DNA from: Paguma larvata
Lineage: Eukaryota > Chordata > Mammalia > Carnivora > Viverridae
DNA length: 64,000 bases
Assembly: GCA_030068075.1 (NCBI GenBank)
Contig: CM057842.1
Coordinates: 41,068,659-41,132,658, forward strand
Direction of reading: 5' to 3'
In this document: positions 1 through 9,784 of the stretch, in pieces
Layout of the letters: each line of letters begins with the position of its first letter
Position numbering within the stretch: the stretch's first letter is position 1
Made by a program: the position numbers and the translations under genes
The notes under the pieces: model-generated
What the model saw: the letters and a program-made list of their open reading frames with translations, nothing else
What the model was told of the DNA's origin: nothing
The model's database searches: none

Positions 1-2555
1 AGATTTGGCTCTATTATTCATCTTATTGGGGGGCAAAGAAGGTTGGGAAGCAAATTTAACCATCAGAACAATCGACTCTTCAGTGAAATTATGATACATT
101 TGGAGAATAAAGACACGTATGCATGAAGAAACAATTTGTGGAGTATAACGTCATTAAATGGAATCTATTGCCATCGTAAAGTAGAAAATGTTTGATACAA
201 GGAAGGTACTTTCAGTTAACATGGCAATAAAAAGACCACAGAAAAGCAGGGCACTCCAGGCAAGGCTGGCTGCTTCTGTCATGTCCCGATCTTTATTTGC
301 TGCGTAGTCAGCCCATGATGGCCCTGATATACTATCCCTGAAACCTTGGAAGAGCACCTTGGAATCTATTCCCGTCTACCGTGTGATACCAGGACATCTG
401 CTCTCCCTAGTGAAGCTCCACCAAATTCCACTGGGGAACAAAGAGTCGTCTACAAGTGGAGTAGAGATAGGAAGCAGACAACCGCTAAAATACATGACTT
501 ACCTGCCTCTAAATAATTGGTTAACTTAGGCCACCTGTATTCCTAAGCCTAGCGGTGTTCTGTGCCACTACACATTCTCCACAAGTGACAACTGCCCGGA
601 GTTGCCAAAAGAGAAATTGCACCATGATGAGACACTGCCGTTTGCACGCTGCCAAAGTAAAGGCTGACAAATGAGAAATCTCGGTGGAAAGTAAGTGAAG
701 ACTGCGTTATAATACGAATTACACCTTGGAATTCGTTCTGACCAGCAGCATGGGCTTATGATGGGTGGGCGACACTGCTTCCAGCGCTTACGTCCCTAAC
801 CTCATTTTCCCTCGGACCCCAGCCCACACCCCAGGCAAATCGACACAGCTGTATGTGCTTGGCAACTCGCTGCCCATTTCATTGTTCAGTGCTTCTGGAA
901 GGGCATCGAATGCAGTTCTAGCCTGGAAACATTTGGAAAAATAATGCCGTTTGTGATATCTTTGTTTCTTCCTGAGTGACAGTTGAAGGTGACTTTCCCT
1001 TGTACGGTCCTGCCTGCCGTTAGCAATTTTCCAAAATTAAATACCATATTTTTGTGTTTGGTAGGCACAGCTGTGTCTTACCGAGGGCAAACCCACCTGC
1101 ACAGCACTCTGTGTTCATTTATATACTGAGAACTTTATTTAGAACCCAGTTTTATGGAGGAAAAAAAAAAAGTCAAATTGTGAGAACCAATTTTGAGAGC
1201 AGTGAATTCTTGAATTCCACATTGAGTTGTGAAAAGGGCAAATTCATTTGCTTCCAGTAGAAGTAATATAGGCCTAGTCAAAATCTTCACAGTGAAGCAC
1301 ATGGGATGGCCGTCCACCTGTGTGAACTGTGTGTGTATTTGTCTCTGGATCTAGTTTTTAAAACTCCACAGTGTTCTATCCCTGTTAAAAACAAGTGGAA
1401 AGTGGAAAGACCAAGTTTAGAGGTTGGTGTGAAAGTGCTATTTAGCCAGGTGACTCCAGTTCTGAAAGTCTCTCTTATATTGTCTGCCAGTTGTACTGTT
1501 TGGCAAGTTGAATGTCCACAGTCATTTGGAGCTCAAAAAATTCTACGACTTTGGAAGGTCGATTTTTTGAACTCATTTGATCGAAATAGTATCTTTGCAG
1601 GCAAAATTGAATTTGATACTTGAGGTAACATTGCTTGACTTTTGATGTTCATGAGGTTTCACCATTTTTCAGAGTCTTGCTGAAGGGACATTTTTTAGCC
1701 TCAAGGTGTTTTTTAAGAACAAAGATTCTGTGGTAACTATGTGTGAGTCATAATTCACGTGTCAAGGCTCTGAGAAGTCCTGCAGGATAGAAAATTGTTT
1801 CCCATACTTAGTCGACCTTATGCATAAGATAACTTTCCTTTGCCTCTCCAGATTTATTTTTCCACCTTGTGTATTCATGGAGCTGCTCCGTATGGGTTAT
1901 AACATTGGATTTGCTTTCCACCGACTTCTAGTTTTACAGCAACGACAAGCACTCTCTGGAGAAAGCAGGGAGGAGAAGGATCAGAGGGAAGAGAAGGCAA
2001 GGTTGTTCTTTCTCTGGCCTCCTTCCTACATGTGAGTGTATTCTTCCATTAGAGGTCACACTTCCTGCCCGGTGGGCCTCGCCACACAGAGGTCCCTCCA
2101 GGTTCCTGTCGACTCTTCTCTCCCTGCACCCTTTCAGGCATAGCTTGGTAATACACTGCCTTTTGGCAACTGGTTCTCCGTGTGGTTTCCCCACAAGGTG
2201 CCCACACCTTTTAAAGTAGTTCCTATTTTTAGACTCTTCTCAAAAGGCCCATTTGAGTCTATCTTCTGTTTTCTGCTGGAATCCCGTCACCTAGCCAATA
2301 TTATGAGACACATAATATCAGTTTTTACCTTTCTACTTTATGATATTTTGATGGAAATAAAAATTGCTACATTTAAAGTGAGGAAAATTATCGTGGTATC
2401 AAAGTATCTAGAACTTCGTAGATTGATAAAATTTATATAGCTAAAATAATTATTCAGATACCTCTCTACCTGTAGGCATATTCTCTGGCAGTAAAATCAG
2501 ATACTTCTGAATTTTATCTGAGTTCACTTAACCATTGCCACCTTTGCTTTTGCTC
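1..2555. other. Unique-looking DNA, no recognised gene
   Basis: No repeat family is recognised over most of this stretch. The first 1.1 kb is somewhat richer in G+C than the following DNA and holds a short hydrophobic minus-strand ORF (154-357). A 105-codon plus-strand ORF at 1306-1623 has no recognisable motif and is probably chance. Nothing else is supported. Confidence 0.5.
154..357 (-). other. Short hydrophobic ORF, possible exon or pseudogene remnant (unassigned)
   Basis: A 67-codon ORF begins with ATG and ends with TAA. Its N-terminal half is polar (residues about 10-28 include SWADYAANKDRDMTEAA). It is followed by a hydrophobic stretch (SLAWSALLFCGLFIAML) that could be one membrane segment, and a second hydrophobic segment near the C terminus. 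The composition resembles real protein more than most chance ORFs in the window. However, no flanking exon, poly-A tail or target duplication of a processed copy is evident, and I do not recognise the family. It may equally be chance. Confidence 0.15.
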
Positions 2556-2558
2556 GCT

Positions 2559-2598
2559 TATTTATTTATTTATTATTTATTTATTTATTTATTTATTT
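2559..2598. repeat. (TTTA)n microsatellite
   Basis: About ten TTTA units with one TTA interruption. No SINE body follows, so this is a simple repeat rather than the tail of a recognisable SINEC. Confidence 0.85.
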
Positions 2599-2697
2599 GA
2601 AAAAGGTTGACACGCAGCCTTCTTGCTTTGAATGGGTTTTACTGTTATCTAAGAGTGATAACAATTTAGGCAGTCAAATAGTAAGCCTGGCCATTCA

Positions 2698-2790
2698 TCT
2701 GTTTAGTCAATAAATATTTATGAAGCATATATTTTTGTGTCTCTAGCATTGAGCTAGGTGCTTAAAAAATAAAGGTAGAGAAAAATTAAT
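2698..2790 (-). mobile_element. L2 LINE 3'-end fragment
   Basis: The plus strand shows the reverse complement of the L2 3' end: a run like CAATAAATATTTATGAAGCATAT, then a GAGCTAGGTGCT-like motif. It is a short, diverged ancient fragment. The call rests on the order of these motifs only. Confidence 0.45.
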
Positions 2791-2849
2791 GTGCTCGTGG
2801 ATCGTCCAGAAGCCCCCTGCACCCCCCACCCCGCTGCAGTACTGATAAA

Positions 2850-3115
2850 ATGCCAATACCAGTACTAATGTAATAACAGCTAACACTCACATAATTCTCC
2901 TCAGTGCAGTGAAGCTTTTAAGTAGCTTGAGTGCTTTACCTGTATTAACTGACTCAGTCTTTTAACGGTCCAATCAAAAAAGTATTAGTGTTATCCCTGT
3001 TTTACAAATATCTGTGGCAAAGGCAGACGAAAGGACTCTGTGGTTACGCTACAAGTTAGTAGTGGGGATGGAGCTGGAATTTGAGTCCATGTAGTCTGCG
3101 TGCAGAGACTGCATA
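2850..3115 (+). mobile_element. MIR SINE (ancient mammalian)
   Basis: The motifs occur in the usual MIR-type order. First comes AATAACAGCTAACACTCA, then a GTGCTTTACCTGTATTAACT segment, a TTATCCCTGTTTTACA segment, and a GGAATTTGAGTCCATGTAGTCTG end. Divergence is high, as expected for a pre-placental-radiation element. Confidence 0.75.
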
Positions 3116-3249
3116 ATTGATGCATGAAGAGAGGCGGTAGGGGGACTTGACTAAATTGAGATCCAAAGGATGAAAAGGTAAAGAGAGAAGGGTGTTTGAA
3201 AAGGGAAGAAATTGTGCAAATGTCCTTAAAATTTTTTAAATAGAATTAT

Positions 3250-3441
3250 TTTTTTAACTTTATTTACTTTTGAGAGAAAGAGAGAGAGTGTGTGTGTGTG
3301 CACTGGAGAGGGGCAGAGAGAGAGGGAGAGAGAATCCCAAGCAGGCTCCACGTTGGGAGCATGGAGCCCGATGTGGGGCTCAAACTGAAAAACCACAAAA
3401 TCATGACCTGAGCTTAACCGCCTGAGCCACCCAGGCGCCCC
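3250..3441 (-). mobile_element. SINEC (carnivore tRNA-Lys SINE)
   Basis: Read on the minus strand, this copy starts at the tRNA-like head (GGGGCGCCTGGGTGGCTCAG). It runs through the CT-rich body and ends in a T/A tail at the low-coordinate side. The GA-rich body has gained a short GT run (3289-3300). No clear target-site duplication is visible. The element lies just upstream of the L1 end at 3465. Confidence 0.93.
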
Positions 3442-3464
3442 TGAAAACAGAACCGTGGAATGAC

Positions 3465-3960
3465 TTAGCAAACCTCCTTGTGGGTGTCGATATCAAAGAA
3501 TTGAAGTCAGGATCTTGAAGAGATATTAGTATTTTCATGTTCATCACAGCCCTGATCACAATAGCCAAGATGTGGGAACAACCACATGTCCCAGACCAGT
3601 GGATAAAGAAAATTTGCTACGTACGTACAATGGAATGCAATTTTTCTATATGTGACAACACGGATGAGACTGGAGGACATTATTTTAACTGAAATAAGCC
3701 AGTCTCAGACAAATACTGCCTGATTCCATTTGTATGAGATATCTGAAATACTGAAACTCGTAGAATCTAAGAGTAGAATGGTGGTTGCCAAGGGCTGGGG
3801 GAGAGGGAATGGGCATAAAGTTTTCTTCTAGAAATCTAAAGAAGTCCTCGAAGTCTCCTGCACAATACAGTAACTATAGTCAACAGTAATATATTGAGAA
3901 CTTTTAAAAAAGTTCAGAGGTTAGATCCCATGCTGAGTGTTCTTACCCCAAGAAAATAGC
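3465..3960 (+). mobile_element. LINE-1 3' end (ORF2 remnant plus 3' UTR)
   Basis: The plus strand carries the diagnostic end of L1 ORF2: AAAGAATTGAAGTCAGGATC, CACAATAGCCAAGATGTGG, a TACAATGGAATGCAA stretch and the ACTGAAATAAGCCAGTC segment. After it come 3'-UTR motifs (GGTGGTTGCCAAGGGCTGGG, AACTATAGTCAACAGTAATA). Stops and frameshifts break the reading frame, so it is dead. It is an old mammalian L1 (L1MA/MB-like). Confidence 0.9.
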
Positions 3961-3964
3961 ATTT

Positions 3965-5850
3965 AAATAATTGGCATGACACCATATCCTCCAGAGCAGA
4001 AGTGACAGAGAGGACGGTCTAAATGCAGTTGTTAGGGAGCCGTCTCCACACAAGTATCAGTCTTGCGGCTACTGACCCAGTGGGGAGCTGCGGCCATAGC
4101 ACGTGTGGGGAAATGATCATAGACCTTCAGTTTAAAACTTCGGTCATCAGCCTTCTTGTATAAACAATATATTTTTAAAAGCTGGATACTTCGATGGCAC
4201 TCTTGAAGGGATTAAAGTGAAAATAAAGTTTCTGAATATTTGAAAACTATTTTCACCATGAATGAAGAATTTGTTACTTTTGAGGAACTAAAGAACTCCT
4301 TACTATCCCGACCGTAGTCTCTCGTGCAAGTCCTGATGTACATGTCTAGCCTACGAGACATATTTCTTTACCACTAGTGCGCCTTTATGTTAAGCCTTCT
4401 CGTTTCCTTGCAGCAGCTGTTCCCAGCCTTGCCGATTGTGCAGTGTTCTACCAGAGAGACATTGTGGTAAGAGTGCTACATTGTCTTAAATGTAGCAAAA
4501 CTCGGTTTTCATATGGTGGCAGGTATAAAGTGCTTTTGAAAACTTGTTTGTTGCTTCCCTGACAATGCTGACAAGCAGAGTAAACTAAGTGTTTCACATT
4601 ACTAGGTTCAGGAAAACACTCATTGTAGTGCCAGTCAGCCACTGGAGGGCTTGCTAGGAGAGGGCACAGCAGAAAAATCACTTCCGAAAACCCACGCCTC
4701 TGCATTTTTAGAGAAATCGAAGGGGAAAGGCGGAGAGTTGCGTAATCTTACCTCTTGCCATCTAAGGGGATGGAAAAGGCATTGAACTGTCCGCCACCAA
4801 TAACTTTCACAGATGGCCCGGAGTGCCAAGAAAGGGGCAGGGAAGAGGCTAGGTGCCAGAGGGAATTCCCAAAGTAGCTGTGTTCCCTCAGGTTGCCATG
4901 ACGAGAAGATCATAGTTTCTCAAGAGTCCAGGTTATTCCATAGACGTTAGCTGGAGCCTAACCATCTTCTTAGTACTCCACAGAGAAAGGAGAGCCTGGC
5001 AACAAGAGGACAGGAGGCAAATTGCTTTGGGGTCCAGGAGTTTGGGACAGAGTGATGTTGGGGACTTTCAGACAAGAGTGTAGAATTTTAATAGCCAGAT
5101 TGCCACAGAAATAATCATGCTGGGCTGCATTTTTCGACCAAAAACCAATGAGAAGAAAATTCCCTCTGCTCTGGGCAGATGGAGGTGGAGGGCTGCTCTA
5201 GACCCCAAATGTTATGTTCAGGTTTACGATAGCCAGATACAGGTTTGTACGTATCCGCGTGGATATATCTACTTGAAATTGGCTACCTTAACGAAGGCCA
5301 AACTGTGGAAGCCCATTTGCAAAATGATTTCTTGTAGTGTACTGTTGATGATCATTCAAGAGCTGCTGGTCTAAGGCCTTCTAGAAGCAAGAAAGAATAT
5401 TGCTCATCTGTGTATAAATCAGTGTAAGATACTTCACTCAGACACGAATGCCAAAACAACTGCCCACCCCCGAAGAAGCAGATGTATTTCTTTTATGTTT
5501 AATAAAATTCTCTCTTTTCCTGAACTGCTGGAAAGTTTCAATCTTGGCTTGCTTTATACTGGCTCACACCTACTGTTATGTTAGTATATTTGCCTTTTTA
5601 AAATGGCAACAGCGTTTTCGTATTTTGTGTTATTTTTCATCTCTTTTTCATGTTTTCTCTCTCTCTCTCCTTCTTTATCAATTTTATCATACCAAAATCT
5701 TTTTTTGGAAGTGTCAGTGTCTAAATACATTTAATAATGTTTTTTAGATACACTTCATTTGTTCTTTGTTATTCATTTCTTCTATTATAAATATAATTTG
5801 GAAATAGAACTCTGTAGGTGAAAGTTATACATTTATATATATTGATTATC
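3965..5850. other. Unique-looking DNA
   Basis: No repeat is recognised apart from simple AT-rich runs near 5700-5850. It includes the exon-like segment at 4414-4466. ORFs at 5117-5374 and 5448-5747 have no splice context or recognisable motifs and look like chance. Confidence 0.45.
4414..4466 (+). other. Candidate 53-nt exon (splice-site based, gene unknown)
   Basis: A pyrimidine-rich tract ending TTCTCGTTTCCTTGCAG (4397-4413) precedes the segment, and GTAAGAG follows at 4467-4473; both fit vertebrate splice consensus well. All three plus-strand frames are open across it, so coding status cannot be decided. In the frame of the longer surrounding ORF (4377-4562) it would read AVPSLADCAVFYQRDIV. 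An alternative acceptor (CAG at 4414-4416) would give 50 nt. No partner exon is visible nearby. It may be a coding exon, a lncRNA exon or a pseudo-exon. Confidence 0.25.
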
Positions 5851-5853
5851 CGG

Positions 5854-5854
5854 T

Positions 5855-5900
<46 letters not shown>

Positions 5901-5905
5901 TATAT
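5854..5905. repeat. Compound (TA)n(CA)n microsatellite
   Basis: An alternating TA run is followed directly by an alternating CA run. Compound repeats of this kind are typically highly variable. More ATATATGATTACACACACAG follows at 5918-5938. Confidence 0.95.
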
Positions 5906-5944
5906 GAAACTTTAATCATATATATGATTACACACACAGAGGAC

Positions 5945-8020
5945 TTTCAGTAAATTTTAACTTTTATTTTTAAATGTGAGTGAAAAGAGCCAGTAGTGAT
6001 GGTATCTGAATCTGTTGTCCCAATTATAATCTCACAACTCTCAGCTCCCGACACAGTTGGAAATACCATTTATCTACAGAATTCTTCTGCTGGTGTTTTG
6101 CTCCCAGGGAGGCAGAGAAAATAAAGAGCTGACTGCTTTAATGTTTTTGCTTTTTATGTCCATCGTAGTGTTCTGCTTTTAGCAAATACCCCCACACATG
6201 AAAAGTTTGCTTCATATTTAACTTTAGGAATTTCCTTTGGTAGGCTGGTCCTAAAAACTTGCCCCAGAATTATACAGATGCTGTTAAAACATCTATTTGT
6301 GCTTTTCTTTTCTTTCTTTATTTCTTTTTCCATTTCAACTGAAAGTATACTTACCCTAAAGTGCACATTTGCAAAAGGCATAAATTACTAATGTCGGAAA
6401 TCAATTTCGGTGCAAATTCATATTGTTCTTGTACATAGTGCAGTGACAGCTTTTTGGAAACCATGTGCACAGGCTCTCCAGGAAATCTCAAATCTATTGT
6501 CAATTTCATGCATTGTGAGACTTTTATTTTGGTGTCCCCCACCCCTTGCGTTTAGGTGAATTTTCTTAGTCTCTCAGTTTTATCCATGCTCTTTGGATCA
6601 CCCAGGGGTTTGTCTAAGACTCCTCCTGAGAAGATGACATACTAATATGTGACTATGTAATTGAATTTTTGACATATGCAAAAATAGTTGTAAAGTAGAT
6701 AAGAAAGTACTGTAAATAGATATTTGAAAGAAGGGAACAGATGGCCTCTTTGTGAAGATGTTCAGATAAAGCCGGAAAATCTCAAACAGAAGGTTTATAC
6801 GTATGGGGTAGGTTGATGAGAGAACCTGAGGTTGGCGGGCGGAATGGACAGAGCTCCGTTTCCCAAACACCTGAAGTTTGGATTGTCAGAGGAAAGCGTT
6901 ATGGACTGCACGAAAACACAGGCAAGCTCTGTGGCTTGCCTTTCTTCTTCCTGGAAACCACCATTTGCATTTCATTGTTCCATCAGCAAATACATAACTA
7001 GCACTAAACTGTTGAGGAGGAACGTTTTAAATGTGAGGATGATAGGGCGGATACAATACAAATATTGCAACGTGTACACAACTAAATTAATGCTGACTCG
7101 AGTTTAATTCTCTCTCAATATCGGCTTAGCCTTGTTTATTTACTTTACAAATAAAACGTTAAGAACATTCAAATTATACCAGCTCATTTTCATATACATA
7201 CTTATTTCTAGTTGTGGGGAATATATGGATTTTTTAGGAGAATAAACAGTCCATGAGCTCTCTTCTCCCTGAGGGAGCACTTTCCCTGTTAGGCAATTCT
7301 CATAACAAAGAAGCAGACAAACTTGTGTTTTTGTTTTGTTTCATTTTTTTAAAATAACAACACAGACAATACTTGAATGATGTAGCTTAAATAATGCAAA
7401 ATAATTTAGATTTAAAAGTATCCCCCACCCCCACGGTTCTATTCTTCCTGTTTTAAATCTGTGTTCTGACCTTCAGTGGCAACTGTTGTTACCATTTTAG
7501 TACCTACTTTCTTCTATCATTTTCTATGGATTTGAATGTGTATATATGTCCAAATTCACATATCTGGATTTTATTTAAACCTGTAATCAGTAATTTCTGC
7601 TCACAAGCTTTTCCCTCTTGTTAATAATATATTAGAGTTTTACACAGAAATCCACCTTATTTTGATAAAGGACCACGTAGTATTGCATACAATGAAAGTA
7701 CCATGATCTGTGGAGTATTTGGCATATTTCCATTAAAAAATTCTTTTGCCAGATACGTTTCATTGAACAGGTATGAACATATGTAGTTATAATCATGTGC
7801 GGAAAAATTTATAATCACGTGTAGAAGAATTTCTAGGTGAGTACCAAAAACCATGACTATTAAATTTTTTTGATAAATAGTGCTAAACTGCATTTAACAA
7901 ATTACATTTCCACGAAGATTATATGAGAGCACCATAACTCAATTCCTTACCAAAAGTAGATAGTGATTTTAACTTGATTTTATGCGCGTTAGTTTGTAAA
8001 ATGTGTTAGAATTATTGTTT
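5945..8020. other. Unique-looking AT-rich DNA
   Basis: I recognise no repeat family or gene. Overlapping short ORFs at 6154-6542, 6598-6870 and 6813-7107 show no conserved motif or splice context. Confidence 0.45.
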
Positions 8021-8034
8021 AATAACAACTAACT

Positions 8035-8265
8035 ACAGGATGCCTGGTGGCTCAGTTGGGGAAGCATCCCACTTCCGCTCACGTCTTCATCTTATGGCTC
8101 ATGAGTTCGAGCCCCGCATCAGGCTCTGTGCTGACAGCTCAGAGCCTGGAGTCTGCTTTGGATTGTGTGTCCAGGTCTCTCTCTGCCCTCCCTGACTTGT
8201 TTTCTGTCTCTGTCTGTCTCTCTTTTGAAAATAAACATTTAAAAAAATTAAAAAAACAAAACAAG
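8035..8265 (+). mobile_element. SINEC
   Basis: The head reads GATGCCTGGTGGCTCAGTTGG; body and A-rich tail are complete. It is moderately diverged. A likely imperfect target duplication is AATAACAACTAACT (8021-8034) against AATAAAAACTGACT (8266-8279), 12 of 14 matching. Confidence 0.93.
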
Positions 8266-8512
8266 AATAAAAACTGACTGTAATTTGAACTGTTAGAAAG
8301 CCCTTACACTTCACCCCTTACACTTGAGCTGAAATTTCCCTTGAACACTGATCTGTTTGTCTTGATTCTACTGCTGGGTAGCACAGAAAAAATATCTCTA
8401 CTGTCTCTATAACATCCTCATATCTTAGCGACAACCATGACGTCTGTCTGAAAGGTTGTCTTCCATAAACTGTCTGCTCCTACTTCCTTTAATCATATCT
8501 TTTTTACAAATT

Positions 8513-8516
<4 letters not shown>

Positions 8517-8558
<42 letters not shown>

Positions 8559-8559
8559 T
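8517..8559. repeat. (TCTA)n tetranucleotide microsatellite in a SINE tail
   Basis: About ten to eleven uninterrupted units lie inside the antisense SINEC tail, between the target duplication and the GA-rich body. The repeat therefore probably grew from the SINE tail. Confidence 0.95.
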
Positions 8560-8620
8560 TGAGAGAGAGAGAGAGAGAGAGACAGAGAGAGCAAGAACAC
8601 GCACAAGTAGGGGAATGGAT

Positions 8621-8868
8621 GGGGCTCCTGGGTGACTTGGTTAAGCATCCAACTTTGGCTTAGGTCAAGATCTCGCGGTTGGTGAGGTTGAGCCCCACCT
8701 TGGGCTCTGTGGTCACAGCTCAGAGCCTGGAGCCTGCTTTGGATTCTGGGTCTCCTTCTCTCTCTGCCCCTCTCCTGCTCACACTCTGTCTCTGTCTCTT
8801 TCTCTCTCTCGAACAATAAATAAACGTTAAAAAATAAAAAAACAAACAAACAAACAAACAAAAAAAAA
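8621..8868 (+). mobile_element. SINEC nested inside an older SINEC
   Basis: The copy begins GGGGCTCCTGGGTGACTTGG and ends with a (CAAA)n-type tail at 8840-8868. It sits within the GA-rich body of the antisense copy at 8501-9024. The flanks CAAGTAGGGGAATGG and CAAGGGAGTAGCAG look like an imperfect duplication of the host SINE. Confidence 0.9.
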
Positions 8869-9436
8869 CAAGGGAGTAGCAGAGAAAGATAGAGATAGAG
8901 AATCTTAAGCACGCTCCATGCTCAGTGCAGACCGTGAAGCAGGGCTTGATCCCACAACTCTGGAATCACAACCTGAGCCAAAATCAAGAGTTGAACGTTC
9001 AACCATCTGAGCCACCCAGGCACCTCCTTTAATCATTTCTAATTAGATTGGCTTTTTATCATTTCCCTGTCTCTTCTCTGTATGCATTCTGTAGTTTGCA
9101 GTAGTTTACAGAACTAGTTTACTCTAGTAGTTTACAGAGTCCTAAATAAAAAGCAGCTTCAATATTACCTGTGTTTTCTAGTTTTAAATGTACTCATAAA
9201 AGGCATTTAAATAATATGGAACAAATTTTAAGGAATCCAATCTTTTTTTGAGATTCGGTCTATATATACATGCATGTTACTTGTACAATTTGGACAAGAA
9301 AATTGATACTCAGAGCTGTGCTTTTTCTTCCCCTACAGTATATAAACCCCTAGAAACTTGCTGTATTAGAGATACAACTTTCTTTCGTTCTACCCATCCT
9401 TTTGGCTTCTTCCAAGGCTATCGCACTTCCCTCCCA

Positions 9437-9557
9437 TATATATATGTGTGTGTATATATATATAACATATATATAATTATGTATATATTATATATATTTA
9501 TATATGTATATATATAAATATCATATATATGTTACATATATTATTATATATATAATT
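9437..9557. repeat. TA-rich low-complexity block
   Basis: About 120 bases of TATATA with scattered TG, TAA and TTA units. It is strongly self-complementary and could extrude hairpins. Confidence 0.9.
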
Positions 9558-9768
9558 TATTTATATTTTAATGCTTATTTGCTTTTGAGAGACAAAGAGC
9601 ATGAGTGGGGGAAGGGCAGAGAGAGAGAGGGAGACACAGATTCTGAAGCAGGCTCCAGGCTCTTAGCTGTCAGCACTGAACCTGACGCTGGGCTTCAACC
9701 CAGCGAACCGTGAGATCATGACCTGAGCCAAAGTCGGATGCTTAACTGACTGAGCCACCTAAGCACCC
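9440..9768 (-). mobile_element. SINEC with long TA-rich expanded tail
   Basis: An antisense SINEC body and head occupy about 9558-9768. A likely target duplication, CTTCCCTCCCATAT (9426-9439) against CTTTCCTTCCATAT (9769-9782), 12 of 14 matching, places the whole TA/TG-rich block 9440-9557 inside the insertion as its tail. Confidence 0.85.
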
Positions 9769-9784
9769 CTTTCCTTCCATATTT

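Larger units (their letters stand above)
8501..9024 (-). mobile_element. SINEC interrupted by a second SINEC, tail expanded to (TATC)n
   Basis: An antisense SINEC is flanked by a near-perfect duplication, TCCTTTAATCATATCT (8485-8500) and TCCTTTAATCATTTCT (9025-9040). Its tail at the low-coordinate side holds the (TCTA)n run at 8517-8559. Its body is split by a plus-strand SINEC at 8621-8868. The head at 8985-9024 is normal. Confidence 0.9.

Noticed and set aside
1306..1623. 105-codon plus-strand ORF.
   Set aside because: No known motif and no splice or promoter context. ORFs of this length are expected by chance in 64 kb.
8513..9560. Regular short repeats considered as a CRISPR-like or satellite array.
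   Set aside because: They are microsatellites in SINE tails; there are no repeat-spacer units and the genome is mammalian.
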